Source: Halictus rubicundus (lineage: Eukaryota > Arthropoda > Insecta > Hymenoptera > Halictidae). Taken from it: DNA of 64,000 bases. Below are positions 27,488 to 41,649 of this stretch, piece by piece (the stretch's first letter is position 1; each line of letters starts with the position of its first letter). A program made the position numbers and the translations under genes. The stretch covers positions 744,001 to 808,000 of the forward strand of contig NW_027488578.1 in assembly GCF_050948215.1 (NCBI RefSeq), given 5' to 3'. The notes below the pieces were generated by a model that ran no database searches, was not told the DNA's origin, and saw only the letters and a program-made list of their open reading frames with translations.

Positions 27488-30400
27488 AGAGGATAGGATA
27501 AGATAGAGGATAGGTTAGGATAGAGGATATGATAGAGGATAGGATAGCGGATTGGATAGGATAGAGGATATTATAGGATAGAGGATATGATACGATAGCG
27601 AATAGGATATAATGGAGTATAGGATAGTAATGAGGATAGGATAGCGTTGAGGATAGGATAGGATAGAGGATAGGATAGGATAGAGGATAGGTTAGGATAG
27701 AGGATAGGATAGGATAGAGGATAGGATAGCATAGAGGATAGGATAGGATGTAGGATTGGATAGGATAGAAGATAGGATAGGATAGAGGATAGGATAGGGG
27801 ATTGGATAGGATAGAGGATAGGAGACGATGGAGGATAGGATAGGAAAGAGGATAGGATAGGATAGAGGATTGGATAGTATAAAGGATAGGTGAGGATAGA
27901 GAATAGGATAGCATTGAGGAGAGGATAGGATAGTGGATAGGATAGGATAGAGCAGACGATAGAGGATAGGATAGGATCGAGGATAGGATAGGGGATTGGA
28001 TAGGATAGAGGATAGGAGACGATGGAGGAGAGGATAGGATAGAGGATAGGATAGGATAGAGGATTGGATAGTATAAAGGATAGGTGAGGATAGAGAATAG
28101 GATAGCATTGAGGATAGAATAGGATAGTGGATAGGATAGGATAGAGCAGACAATAGAGGATAGGATAGGATAGAGGATAGGATAGGATAGAGGATAGGAT
28201 AGGATAGAGGATAGGATAGGATAGAGGATAGGATAGGATAGAGGATAGGATAGGATAGAGGATAGGATAGGATAGAGGATAGGATAGCATAGAGGATAGG
28301 ATAGGATAGAGGATAGGATAGGATAGAGGATAGGATTGGATAGAGGATAGGATAGGATAGAAGATTGGATAGGATGGAGGATAGGATAGGATAGAGCATA
28401 GGATAGGATAGAGGATAGGATAGGATAGAGGATAGGATAGGATAGAGGATAGGATAGGATAGAGGATAGGATAGGATAGAGGATAGGATAGGATAGAGGA
28501 TAGGATAGCATAGAGGATAGGATAGGATAGAGGATAGGATAGGATAGGATAGAAGATTGGATAGGATGGAGGATAGGATAGGATAGAGGATAGGATAGGA
28601 TAGAGGATAGGATAGGATAGAGGATAGGATAGGATAGAGGATAGGATAGGATAGGATAGGATAGAGGATAGGATAGGATAGAGGATAGGATAGGATAGAG
28701 GATAGGATAGGATAGAGGATAGGATAGGATAGAGGATAGGATAGGATAGAGGATAGGATAGGATAGAGGATAGGATAGGATAGAGGATAGGATAGAGGAT
28801 AGGATAGAGGATAGGATAGAGGATATGTTAGGATAGCGGATAGGATATAATGGAGTATAGGATAGGAATGAGGATAGGATAGGGTTCAGGATAGGATAGG
28901 ATAGAGGATAGGATAAGATAGAGGATAGGTTAGGATAGAGGATATGATAGAGGATAGGATAGCGGATTGGATAGGATAGAGGATATTATAGGATAGAGGA
29001 TATGATACGATAGCGGATAGGATATAATGGAGTATAGGATAGTAATGAGGATAGGATAGCGTTGAGGATAGGATAGGATAGAGGATAGGATAGGATAGAG
29101 GGTAGGTTAGGATAGAGGATAGGATAGGATAGAGGATAGGATAGGAAAGAGGATAGGATAGGATAGAGGATAGGTTAGGATAGAGGATTGGATAGTATAA
29201 AGGATAGGTGAGGATAGAGAATAGGATAGCATTGAGGATAGGATAGGATAGTGGATAGGATAGGATAGAGCAGACGATAGAGGATAGGATAGGATAGAGG
29301 ATAGGGTAGGAGATTGGATAGGATAGAGGATACGATAGGGTAGATGATATCATAAGCAAGAGGATAGGATATGATAGAGGATACGATATTATAGAGGATA
29401 GGATAGGATAGAGAATAGGATAGGATAGAGGATAGGTTAGGATAGAGTATAGGATAGGATAGAGGATAGGATAGCATAGAGGATAGGATATGATAGAGGA
29501 TAGGATAGGATAGAGGATAGGATAGGATAGAAGATTGGATAGGATGGAGGATAGGATAGGATAGAGGATAGGATAGGATAGAGGATAGGATAGGATAGAG
29601 GATAGTATAGGATAGAGGATAGGATAGGATAGAGGATAGGATAGGATAGAGGATAGGATAGGATAGGATAGTGGATAGGATAGGATAGAGGATAGGATAG
29701 GATAGAGGATAGGATAGGATAGGATAGAGGATAGGATAGGATAGAGGATAGGATAGGATGGAGGATAGGATAGGATAGAGGATAGGATAGGATAGAGGAT
29801 AGGATAGGATAGAGGATAGTATAGGATAGAGGATAGGATAGGATAGAGGATAGGATAGGATAGAGGATAGGATAGGATAGAGGATAGGATAGGATAGAGG
29901 ATAGGATAGAGGATAGGATGGGGGATTGGATAGGGTACAGGATAGGATACGATATAGGATAGGGTAGGATTGAGGATAGGATAGGATAGAGGGTAGAATA
30001 GAGGATAGGATAGAGGATAGGATAGAATAGAGGACAGGATAGGATAGAAGATAAGATAGGATAGAGGATAGGGTAGGATAGAGGATAAGATAGGATAGAG
30101 GATAAGATGGGGATCCGATAGGATTGAGAATAGGATAGGACAGAGGATAGGATAGAGGATAGGATAGAGGATAGGATAGGATAGAGGATAGCATAATGTA
30201 GAGGATAGGATAGAATAGAGGACAGGATAGGATAGAAGATAAGATAGGATAGAGGTTAGGATAGGGTAGAGAATAGGATAGGATAGAGGATAGGATTGGA
30301 TACAGTATAGAATAGGAAAGAGCATAGGATAGGATAGGATTGAGGATGTGATAGGATAGAGGATAGGATAGGATAGAGGATAGCATAGGATTGAGGATAG

Positions 30401-31159
30401 GATAGGATAGAGGATAGGATAGGATAGAGAATAGGATAGGATAGAGGATAGGATAGGATAGAGGATAGGATAGAGTATAGGATAGAGGATTGAGGATAGG
30501 ATAGGACAGTGGATAGGATAGAATAGAGCAGATGATAGAGGATAGGATAGGATAGAGGATAGGATAGGATAGAGAATAGGATAGGATAGAGGATAGGATA
30601 GGATAGAGGATAGGATAGAGGATATTATAGGACAGAGGATAGGATACGATAGAGGATAAAATAGGGGATAGGATAGGATAGAGGATAGGATACGATAGAG
30701 GATAGGATAGGATAGAGGATAGGATACGATAGAGGATAGGATAGGATAGAGGATAGGATAGGATAGAGGATAGGATAGGATAGAGGATAGGTTAGGATAG
30801 AGGATATAATAGGATAGAGTATAGGATAGGATAGAGGATAGGATAGGATAGAGTATAGAATAGGAAAGAGCATAGGATAGGATAGGATTGAGGATAGGAT
30901 AGGATAGAGGATAGGATAGAGGTTTGGTTAGTATAAAGGATTGGAGAGGATAGAGGATAGGATAGGATCGAGGATAGGATAGGATAGATGATAGGATAGG
31001 ATAGAGGATAGGATAGAGTATAGGATAGAGGATTGAGGATAGGATAGGAAAGTGGATAGGATAGAATAGAGCAGATGATAGAGGATAGGATAGGATAGAG
31101 GATAGGATAGGATAGAGAATAGGATAGGATAGAGGATAGGATAGGATAGAGGATAGGAT
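27488..31159 (+). repeat. About 3.7-kb higher-order block, copy 2 (copy 1 at 18790-22490)
   Basis: This is the partner of 18790-22490. It includes a strongly diverged part at 29915-30130 that copy 1 lacks in this form, with markers GGGTACAGG, GATATAGGATAGGG and GGGGATCCGATAGG. The same diverged stretch reappears near 31222-31440 and, in part, near 32740-32830. Confidence 0.85.
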
Positions 31160-33126
31160 AGGATAGAGGATAGGATAGGATAGAGGATAGGATAGGATAG
31201 AGGATAGGATAGGATAGAGGATAGGATGGGGGATTGGATAGGGTACAGGATAGGATACGATATAGGATAGGGTAGGATTGAGGATAGGATAGGATAGAGG
31301 GTAGAATAGAGGATAGGATAGAGGATAGGATAGAATAGAGGACAGGATAGGATAGAAGATAAGATAGGATAGAGGATAGGGTAGGATAGAGGATAAGATA
31401 GGATAGAGGATAAGATGGGGATCCGATAGGATTGAGAATAGGATAGGATAGAGGATAGGTTAGGATAGAGGATAGGATAGGATAGAGTATAGGATAGGAT
31501 AGAGGATAGGATAGGATAGAGGATAGGATAGGATAGAGGAAAGGATAGGATAAAGGATAGGATAGGATAGAGGATAGGATAGGATAGAGGATAGGTTAGG
31601 ATAGAGGATAGGATAGGATAGAGTATAGGATAGGATAGAGGATAGGATAGGATAGAGTATAGAATAGGAAAGAGCATAGGATAGGATAGAGATTGGATAG
31701 GATAGATGATATAATAGGAAAGAGAATAGGATATGATAGAGGTTACGATATTATAGAGGATAGGACAGGATAGAGGATAGGATAGGATAGAGGATAGGAT
31801 AGGATAGAGGATAGGATAGAGGATTGGATAGGATAGAGGATAGGATAGGATTGAGGATAGGATAGGATAGAGGATAGGATAGGATAGAGGATAGGATAGG
31901 ATGGAGGATAGGATAGGATAGAGGATAGGATAGAGGATTGGTTAGTATAAAGGCTAGGAGAGGATAGAGGATAGGATAGGATTGAGGATAGGATAGGACA
32001 GTGGATAGGATAGAATGGAGCAGATGATAGAGGATAGGATAGGATAGAGGATAGGATAGGATAGAGAATAGGATAGGATAGAGGATAGGATAGGATAGAG
32101 GATAGGATAGAGGATATTATAGGACAGAGGATAGGATACGATAGAGGATAAAATAGGGGATAGGATAGGATAGAGGATAGGATACGATAGAGGATAGGAT
32201 AGGATAGAGGATAGGATACGATAGAGGATAGGATAGGATAGAGGATAGGATAGGATAGAGGATAGGATAGGATAGAGGATAGGATAGGATAGAGGATAGG
32301 TTAGGATAGAGGATAGGATAGGATAGAGTATAGGATAGGATAGAGGATAGGATAGGATAGAGTATAGAATAGGAAAGAGCATAGGATAGGATAGGATTGA
32401 GGATAGGATAGGATAGAGGATAGGATAGAGGTTTGGTTAGTATAAAGGATAGGAGAGGATAGAGGATAGGATAGGATCGAGGATAGGATAGGATAGATGA
32501 TAGGATAGGATAGAGGATAGGATAGAGTATAGGATAGAGGATTGAGGATAGGATAGGAAAGTGGATAGGATAGAATAGAGCAGATGATAGAGGATAGGAT
32601 AGGATAGAGGATAGGATAGGATAGAGAATAGGATAGGATAGAGGATAGGATAGGATAGAGGATAGGATAGGATAGAGGATAGGATAGGATAGAGGATAGG
32701 ATAGGATAGAGGATAGGATATGATAGAGGATAGGATAGAGGATAGGATGGGGGATTGGATAGGGTACAGGATAGGATACGATATAGGATAGGGTAGGATT
32801 GAGGATAGGATAGGATAGAGGGTAGAATAGAGGATAGGATAGAGGATAGGATAGAGGATATTATGGGACAGAGGATAGGATACGATAGAGGATAAAATAG
32901 GGGATAGGATAGGATAGAGGATAGGATACGATAGAGGATAGGATAGGATAGAGGATAGGATACGATAGAGGATAGGATAGGATAGAGGAAAGGATAGGAT
33001 AAAGGATAGGATAGGATAGAGGATAGGATAGGATAGAGGATAGGTTAGGATAGAGGATAGGATAGGATAGAGTATAGGATAGGATAGAGGATAGGATAGG
33101 ATAGAGTATAGAATAGGAAAGAGCAT
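31160..33126 (+). repeat. Rearranged copies of the 22-24 kb and 30-31 kb families
   Basis: The diverged GGGTACAGG marker occurs at 29933, 31241 and 32762, and GGATAAAATAGGGG near 32144 and 32888. Spacings are irregular (1308, 1521 and 744 bp), so this part is a mosaic and not a regular tandem array. Confidence 0.7.
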
Positions 33127-35438
33127 AGGATAGGATAGGATTGAGGATGGATAGGATAGAGGATAGGATAGAGGTTTGGTTAGTATAAAGGATAGGAGAG
33201 GATAGAGGATAGAATAGGATCGAGGATAGGATAGGATAGATGATAGGATAGGATAGAGATTGGATAGGATAGATGATATAATAGGAAAGAGAATAGGATA
33301 TGATAGAGGATACGATATTATAGAGGATAGGACAGGATAGAGGATAGGATAGGATAGATGATAGGATAGGATAGAGGATAGGATAGAGGATTGGATAGGA
33401 TAGAGGATAGGATAGGATTGAGGATAGGATAGGATAGAGGATAGGATAGGATAGAGGATAGGATAGGATGGAGGATAGGATAGGATAGAGGATAGGATAG
33501 AGGATTGGTTAGTATAAAGGCTAGGAGAGGATAGAGGATAGGATAGGATTGAGGATAGGATAGGACAGTGGATAGGATAGAATAGAGCAGATGATAGAGG
33601 ATAGGATAGGATAGAGGATAGGATAGGATAGAGAATAGGATAGGATAGAGGATAGGATAGGATAGAGGATAGGATAGAGGATATTATAGGACAGAGGATA
33701 GGATACGATAGAGGATAAAATAGGGGATAGGATAGGATAGAGGATAGGATACGATAGAGGATAGGATAGGATAGAGGATAGGATACGATAGAGGATAGGA
33801 TAGGATAGAGGATAGGATAGGATAGAGGATAGGATAGGATAGAGGATAGGATAGGATAGAGGATAGGTTAGGATAGAGGATATGATAGGATAGAGGATTG
33901 GATAGTATAAAGGATATTAGAGGATAGAGGATAGGATAGGATTGAGAATAGGAAAGGATAGAGGATAGGATATCTGATTGGATAGGTTAGAGGATTGGAG
34001 ACGATGGAGGATAGGATAGGATAGAGGATATGATAGGATAGAGGATTGGATAGTATAAAGGATATTAGAGGATAGAGGATAGGAGACGATGGAGGATAGG
34101 ATAGGATAGAGGATTGGATAGGATAGAGGATAGGTTAGGATAGAGGATAGGATAGAGGATTGGTTAGTATAAAGGATAGGAGAGGATAGAGGATAGGATA
34201 GGATAGAGGATAGGATAGGATAGAGGATAGGATAGGATAGAGGATAGGATAAGATAGAGGATAGGATAGGATAGAGGATAGAATAGGATAGAGGATAGGA
34301 TAGGATAGAGGATAGGATAGGATAGAGGATAGGATAGGATAGATGATAGGATAGTATAGAGGATGGGATAGGATAGAGGATAGGATAGGATAGAGGATAG
34401 GATAGGATAGAGGATAGGATAGAGGATAGGATAGGATAGAGGATGGGATAGGATAGAGGATAAGATATAATGGAGTATAGGATAGGAATGAGGATAGGAT
34501 AGGGTTGAGGATAGGATAGGATAGAGGTTAGGATAGTGTAGAGAATAGGATAGGATAGAGGATAGGATTGGATACAGTATAGAATAGGATAGAGCATAGG
34601 ATAGGATAGGATTGAGGATAGGATAGGATAGGGGATAGGATAGGATAGGATAGGGGATAGGATAGGATAGGATAGGGGATAGGATAGGATAGAGGATATT
34701 ATAGGAAAGAGGATAGGATAGGATAGAGGATAGGATAGGATAGAGGATAGGATAGGATAGAGGATAGGATAGGATAGAGGATAGGATAGGATAGAGGATA
34801 GGATAGGATAGAGGATAGGATAGGATAGAGGATAGGATAGGATAGGATAGGATAGAGGATAGGATTGGATAGAGGATAGGATAGGATAGAGAATAGGATA
34901 GGATAGAGGATAGGATAGGATTGAGGATAGGATAGGATAGAGGATAGGATAGGATAGAGGATAGGATAGGATAGAGGATTGGATATGATAGAGGAAACGA
35001 TATTATAGAGAATAGGATAGGAGAGAGGATAGGATAGGATAGAGGATATGATAGAGGATAGGATAGAGGATTGGATAGGATAGAGGATATTATAGGATAG
35101 AGGATATGATACGATAGCGGATAGGATATGATGGAGTATAGGATAGTAATGAGGATAGGATAGCGTTGAGGATAGGATAGGATAGAGGATAGGATAGGAT
35201 AGAGGATAGGTTAGGATAGAGGATAGGATAGGATAGAGGATAGGATAGGATAGAGGGTAGGATAGGATAGAGGATAGGATAGGATAGAGGATAGGATAGG
35301 ATAGAGGATAGGATAGGATAGAGGATAGGATAGAGGATAGGATAGGATAGAGGATGGGGTAGGATAGAGGATAGGATATAATGGAGTATAGGATAGGAAT
35401 GAGGATAGGATAGGGTTGAGGATAGGATAGGATAGAGG

Positions 35439-35951
35439 TTAGGATAGTGTAGAGAATAGGATAGGATAGAGGATAGGATTGGGTACAGTATAGAATAGGA
35501 TAGAGCATAGGATAGGATAGGATTGAGGATAGGATAGGATAGGGGATAGGATAGGATAGGATAGGGGATAGGATAGGATAGAGGATATTATAGGAAAGAG
35601 GATAGGATAGGATAGAGGATAGGATAGGATAGAGGATAGGATAGGATAGAGGATAGGATAGGATAGAGGATAGGATAGGATAGGATAGAGGATAGGATAG
35701 GATAGGACAGAGGATAGGATTGGATAGAGGATAGGATAGGATAGAGAATAGGATAGGATAGAGGATAGGATAGGATTGAGGATAGGATAGGATAGAGGAT
35801 AGGATAGGATAGAGGATAGGATAGGATAGAGGATTGGATATGATAGAGGAAACGATATTATAGAGAATAGGATAGGAGAGAGGATAGGATAGGATAGAGG
35901 ATAGGATAGCAAAGCGGATAGGATAGGATAGGATACAGGATAGGATATCAA
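35439..35951 (+). repeat. Segment shared with 41864-42376 and 43338-43867
   Basis: The offset to 41864-42376 is 6425 bp. Shared rare markers are AGTGTAGAGAATAGG, GGATACAGTATAG, GAGGAAACGATATT and TAGCAAAGCGGATAGG. Between the second and third copies the spacing is 1474 bp on the left and 1491 bp on the right, a 17-bp difference. Confidence 0.83.
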
Positions 35952-38900
35952 AGCGGATAGGATAGGATGTAGGATTAGATAGGATAGAGGATAGGATAGG
36001 ATAGAGGATAGGATAGGATAGATGATATTATAGGATAGAGGATAGAATATGATAGAGGATACGATATTATACAGGATACGATAGGATAGAGGATTGGATA
36101 GGGGATTGGATAGGATAGAGGATAGGATAGGATAGAGGATAGGATAGGATAGAGGTTAGGATAGGATAGAGGATAGGATAGGATAGAGGATAGGATAGGA
36201 TAGAGGATAGGATAGGATAGGATAGAGGATAGGATAGGATAGAGGATAGGATAGGATAGAGGATAGGATAGGATAGAGGATAGGATAGAGGATTGGTTAG
36301 TATAAAGGATAGGAGAGGATAGAGGATAGGATAGGATAGAGGATAGGATAGAGGATAGGATAGGATAGAGGATATGATAGAGGATAGGATAGAGGATTGG
36401 ATAGGATAGAGGATATTATAGGATAGAGGATATGATACGATAGCGGATAGGATATAATGGAGTATAGGATAGTAATTAGGATAGGATAGCGTTGAGGATA
36501 GGATAGGATAGAGGATAGGATAGGATAGAGGATAGGTTAGGATAGAGGATAGGATAGGATAGAGGATAGGATAGGATAGAGGGTAGGATAGGATAGAGGA
36601 TAGGATAGGATAGAGGATAGGATAGGATAGAGGATAGGATAGAGGATAGGATAGAGGATTGGATAGGATAGAGGATATTATAGGATAGAGGATATGAGAG
36701 GATAGCGGATAGGATATAATGGAGTATAGGATAGTAATGAGGATAGGATAGCGTTGAGGATTGGATAGGATAGAGGATATTATAGGATAGAGGATATGAT
36801 ACGATAGCGGATAGGATATAATGGAGTATAGGATAGTAATGAGGATAGGATAGCGTTGAGGATAGGATAGGATAGAGGATAGGTTAGGATAGAGGATAGG
36901 ATAGGATAGAGGATAGGATAGGATAGAGGATAGGATAGGATAGAGGATAGGTTAGGATAGAGGATAGGATACGATAGAGGATAGGATAGGATAGAGGATA
37001 GGATAGGATAGAGTATAGAATAGGATAGAGCATAGGATAGGATAGGATTGAGGGTAGGATAGGATAGAGGATAGGATAGGATAGAGGATAGGATAGGGGA
37101 TTGGATAGGATAGAGGACAGGAGACGATAGAAGATAAGATAGGGGATTGGATAGGATAGAGGAAAGGAGACGATAGAGATTGGATAGGATAGATGATATT
37201 ATAGGAGAGAGGATAGGATATGATAGAGGATACGATATTATAGAGGATAGGACAGGATAGAGGATAGGATAGGATAGAGGATAGGATAGGATAGAGGATA
37301 GGATAGGCGATTGGATAGGATAGAGGATAGGAGACGATGGAGGATAGGATAGGATAGAGGATTGGATACTATAAAGGATAGGTGAGGATAGAGAATAGGA
37401 TAGCATTGAGGATAGGATAGGATAGTGGATAGGATAGGATAGAGCAGACGATAGAGGATAGGATAGGATAGAGGATAGGGTAGGGGATTGGATAGGATAG
37501 AGGATAGGATAGGGTAGATGATATTATAGGCAAGAGGATAGGATATGATAGAGGATACGATATTATAGAGGATAGGAAAGGATAGAGGATAGGATAGGAT
37601 AGAGGATAGGATAGGATAGAGGATAGGATAAGATAGAGGATAGGATAGGATAGAGGATAGGATAGGATAGAGGATAGGATAGGATAGAGGATACGATAGG
37701 ATAGGATAGAGGATACGATAGGATAGGATAGAGGATACGATAGGATAGAGGAGAGGATAGGATAGAGGATAGGATAGAGGATAGGATAGAGGATTGGATA
37801 GGATAGAGGATATGATAGGATAGCGGATAGGATATAATGGAGTATAGGATAGGAATGAGGATAGGATAGGGTTGAGGATAGGATAGGATAGAGGATAGGA
37901 TAGAGGATTGGATAGGATAGAGGATATGATAGGATAGCGGATAGGATATAATGGAGTATAGGATAGGAATGAGGATAGGATAGGGTTCAGGATAGGATAG
38001 AGGACAGGAGACGATAGAAGATAAGATAGGGGATTGGATAGGATAGAGGAAAGGAGACGATAGAGATTGGATAGGATAGAGGATATTATAGGATAGAGGA
38101 TATGATAGCATAGCGGGTAGGATATAATGGAGTATAGGATAGGAATGAGGATAGGATAGCGTTGAGGATAGGATAGGATAGAGGATAGGATAGGATAGAG
38201 GATAGGTTAGGATAGAGGATAGGATAGGAAATGGATAGGATAGGAAAGAGGATAGGATAGGATAGAGGATAGGTTAGGATAGAGGATAGGATAGGATAGA
38301 GTATTGAATAGGATAGAGCATAGGATAGGATAGGATAGAGGATAGGATAGGATAGAAGATAGGATAGGATAGAGTATTGAATAGGATAGAGCATAGGATA
38401 GGATAGGATTGAGGGTAGGATAGGATAGAGGATAGGATAGGATAGAGGATAGGATAGGGGATTGGATAGGATAGAGGACAGGAGACGATAGAAGATAAGA
38501 TAGGGGATTGGATAGGTTAGAGGATAGGAGACGATGGAGGATAGGATAGAGGATTGGATAGTATAAAGGATAGGTGAGGATAGAGGATAGGATAGCATTG
38601 AGGATAGGATAGGATAATGGATAGGATAGGATACAGCAGACGATAGAGGATAGGATAGGATAGAGGATAGGGTAGGGGATTGGATAGGATAGAGGATAGG
38701 ATAGGGTAGATGATATTATAGGCAAGAGGATAGGATATGATAGAGGATACGATATTATAGAGGATAGGATAGGATAGAGAATAGGATAGGATAGAGGATA
38801 GGTTAGGATAGAGTATAGGATAGGATAGAGGATAGGATAGGATAGAGGATAGGATAGGATAGAGGATAGGATAGGATAGAGGATAGGATAGGATAGAGGA

Positions 38901-41649
38901 TAGGATAGGATAGAGGATAGGATTGGATAGAGGATGGGATAGGATAGAGGATAGGATAGGATAGGGGATAGCATAGGATTGAGGATAGGATAGGATAGAG
39001 GATAGGATAGAGTATAGGATAGAGGATTGGATTGGATAGAGGATATTATAGGATAGAGGATATGATAGGATAGCACATAGGATATAATGGAGTATAGGAT
39101 AGTAATGAGGATAGGATAAGGTTGTGGATAGGATAGAGGATAGGACAGAGGATAGGATAGGATAGAGGATAGGATAGGATAGAGGATAGGATAGAGGATA
39201 GGATAGAGGATAGGATAGAGGATAGGATAGGATTGAGGATAGGATAGGATAGAGGATAGGATAGGATAGAGGATAGGATAGGATAGAGGATAGGATAGGA
39301 TGGCGGATAGGATAGGATAGAGGATAGGATAGAGGATTGGTTAGTATAAAGGATAGGAGAGGATAGAGGATAGGATAGGATAGAGGATAGGATAGAGGAT
39401 ATTATAGGAAAGAGGATAGGATACGATAGAGGATAAAATAGGGGATTGGATAGGATAGAGGATAGGATACGATAGAGGATAGGATAGGATAGAGGATAGG
39501 ATACGATAGAGGATAGGATAGGATAGAGGATAGGATAGGTTAGAGGATAGGACAGGATAGGGGATTGGATAGGATACAGGACAGGAGACGATAGAAGATA
39601 GGATAGGGGATTGGATAGGATAGAGGGCAGGAGACGATAGAGGATAAGATAGGGGATTTGCTAGGATAGAGGACAGGGGACGATAGAGATTGGATAGGAT
39701 AGATGATATTATAGGATAGAGGATAGGATAGGATAGAGGATAGGATAGGGGATTGGATAGGATAGAGGATAGGAGACGATGGAGGATAGGATAGGATGTA
39801 GGATTGGATAGGATAGAGGATAGGATAGGATAGAGGATAGGGTAGGGGATTGGATAGGATAGAGGATAGGATAGGATAGAGGATAGGATAGAGGATTGGT
39901 TAGTATAAAGGATAGGAGAGGATAGAGGATAGGATAGGATCGAGGATAGGATAGGATAGGATAGAGGATAGGATAGAGGATAGGATAGAGGAAAGGATAG
40001 AGGATTGGATAGGATAGAGGTTGGGATAGGATAGAGGATAGGATAGGAGAGATTATAGGATAGGATAGAGGATAGGATAGGATAGAGGATAGGATAGGAT
40101 TGAGGATAGGATAGGATAGAGGATAGAATATAGTAGAGGATGGGATAGGATAGAGGATAGGAGACGATGGAGGATAGGATAGGATGTAGGATTGGATAGG
40201 ATAGAGGATAGGATAGGATAGAGGATAGGATAGGATAGAGGATAGGATAGGATAGAGGATAGGATAGGATAGAGGATAGGATAGAGGATAGGATAGGATA
40301 GAGGATGGGATAGGATAGAGGATAGGATATAATGGAGTATAGGATAGGGTTGAGGATACGATAGGATAGAGGTTAGGATAGTGTAGAGAATAGGATAGGA
40401 TAGAGGATAGGATTGGATACAGTATAGAATAGGATAGAGCATAGGATAGGATAGGATTGAGGATAGGATAGGATAGGGGATAGGATAGGATAGGATAGGG
40501 GATAGGATAGGATAGAGGATATTATAGGAAAGAGGATAGGATAGGATAGAGGATAGGATAGGATAGAGGATAGGATAGGATAGAGGATAGGATAGGATAG
40601 AGGATAGGATAGGATAGGATAGAGGATAGGATAGGATAGGATAGAGGATAGGATTGGATAGAGGATAGGATAGGATAGAGAATAGGATAGGATAGAGGAT
40701 AGGATAGGATTGAGGATAGGATAGGATAGAGGATAGGATAGGATAGAGGATAGGATAGGTTAGAGGATTGGATATGATAGAGGAAACGATATTATAGAGA
40801 ATAGGATAGGAGAGAGGATAGGATAGGATAGAGGATAGGATAGCAAAGCGGATAGGATAGGATAGGATACAGGATAGGATATCAAAGCGGATAGGATAGG
40901 ATGTAGGATTAGATAGGATGTAGGATTAGATAGGATAGAGGATAGGATAGGATAGAGGATAGGATGGGATAGATGATATTATAGGATAGAGGATAGAATA
41001 TGATAGAGGATACGATATTATACAGGATACGATAGGATAGAGGATTGGATAGAGGATAGGATAGGATAGAGGATAGGATGGGATAGATGATATTATAGGA
41101 TAGAGGATAGAATATGATAGAGGATACGATATTATACAGGATACGATAGGATAGAGGATTGGATAGGGGATTGGATAGGATAGAGGATAGGATAGGATAG
41201 AGGATAGGATAGGATAGAGGATAGGATAGGATAGAGGATAGGATAGGATAGAGGATAGGATAGGATAGAGGATAGGATAGGATAGAGGATAGGATAGGAT
41301 AGAGGATAGGATAGGATAGAGGATAGGATAGGATAGAGGATAGGATAGGATAGAGGATAGGATAGGATAGAGGATAGGATAGGATAGAGGATAGGATAGG
41401 ATAGAGGATAGGATAGGATAGAGGATAGGATAGGATAGAGGATAGGATAGGATAGAGGATAGGATAGGATAGAGGATAGGATAGGATAGAGGATAGGATA
41501 GGATAGATAATACCATAGAGGATTGGTTAGTATAAAGGATAGGAGAGGAAAGAGGATAGGATAGGATAGAGGATAGGATAGAGGATACTATAGGATAGAG
41601 GATATGATAGAGGATAGGATAGAGGATTGGATAGGATAGAGGATATTAT

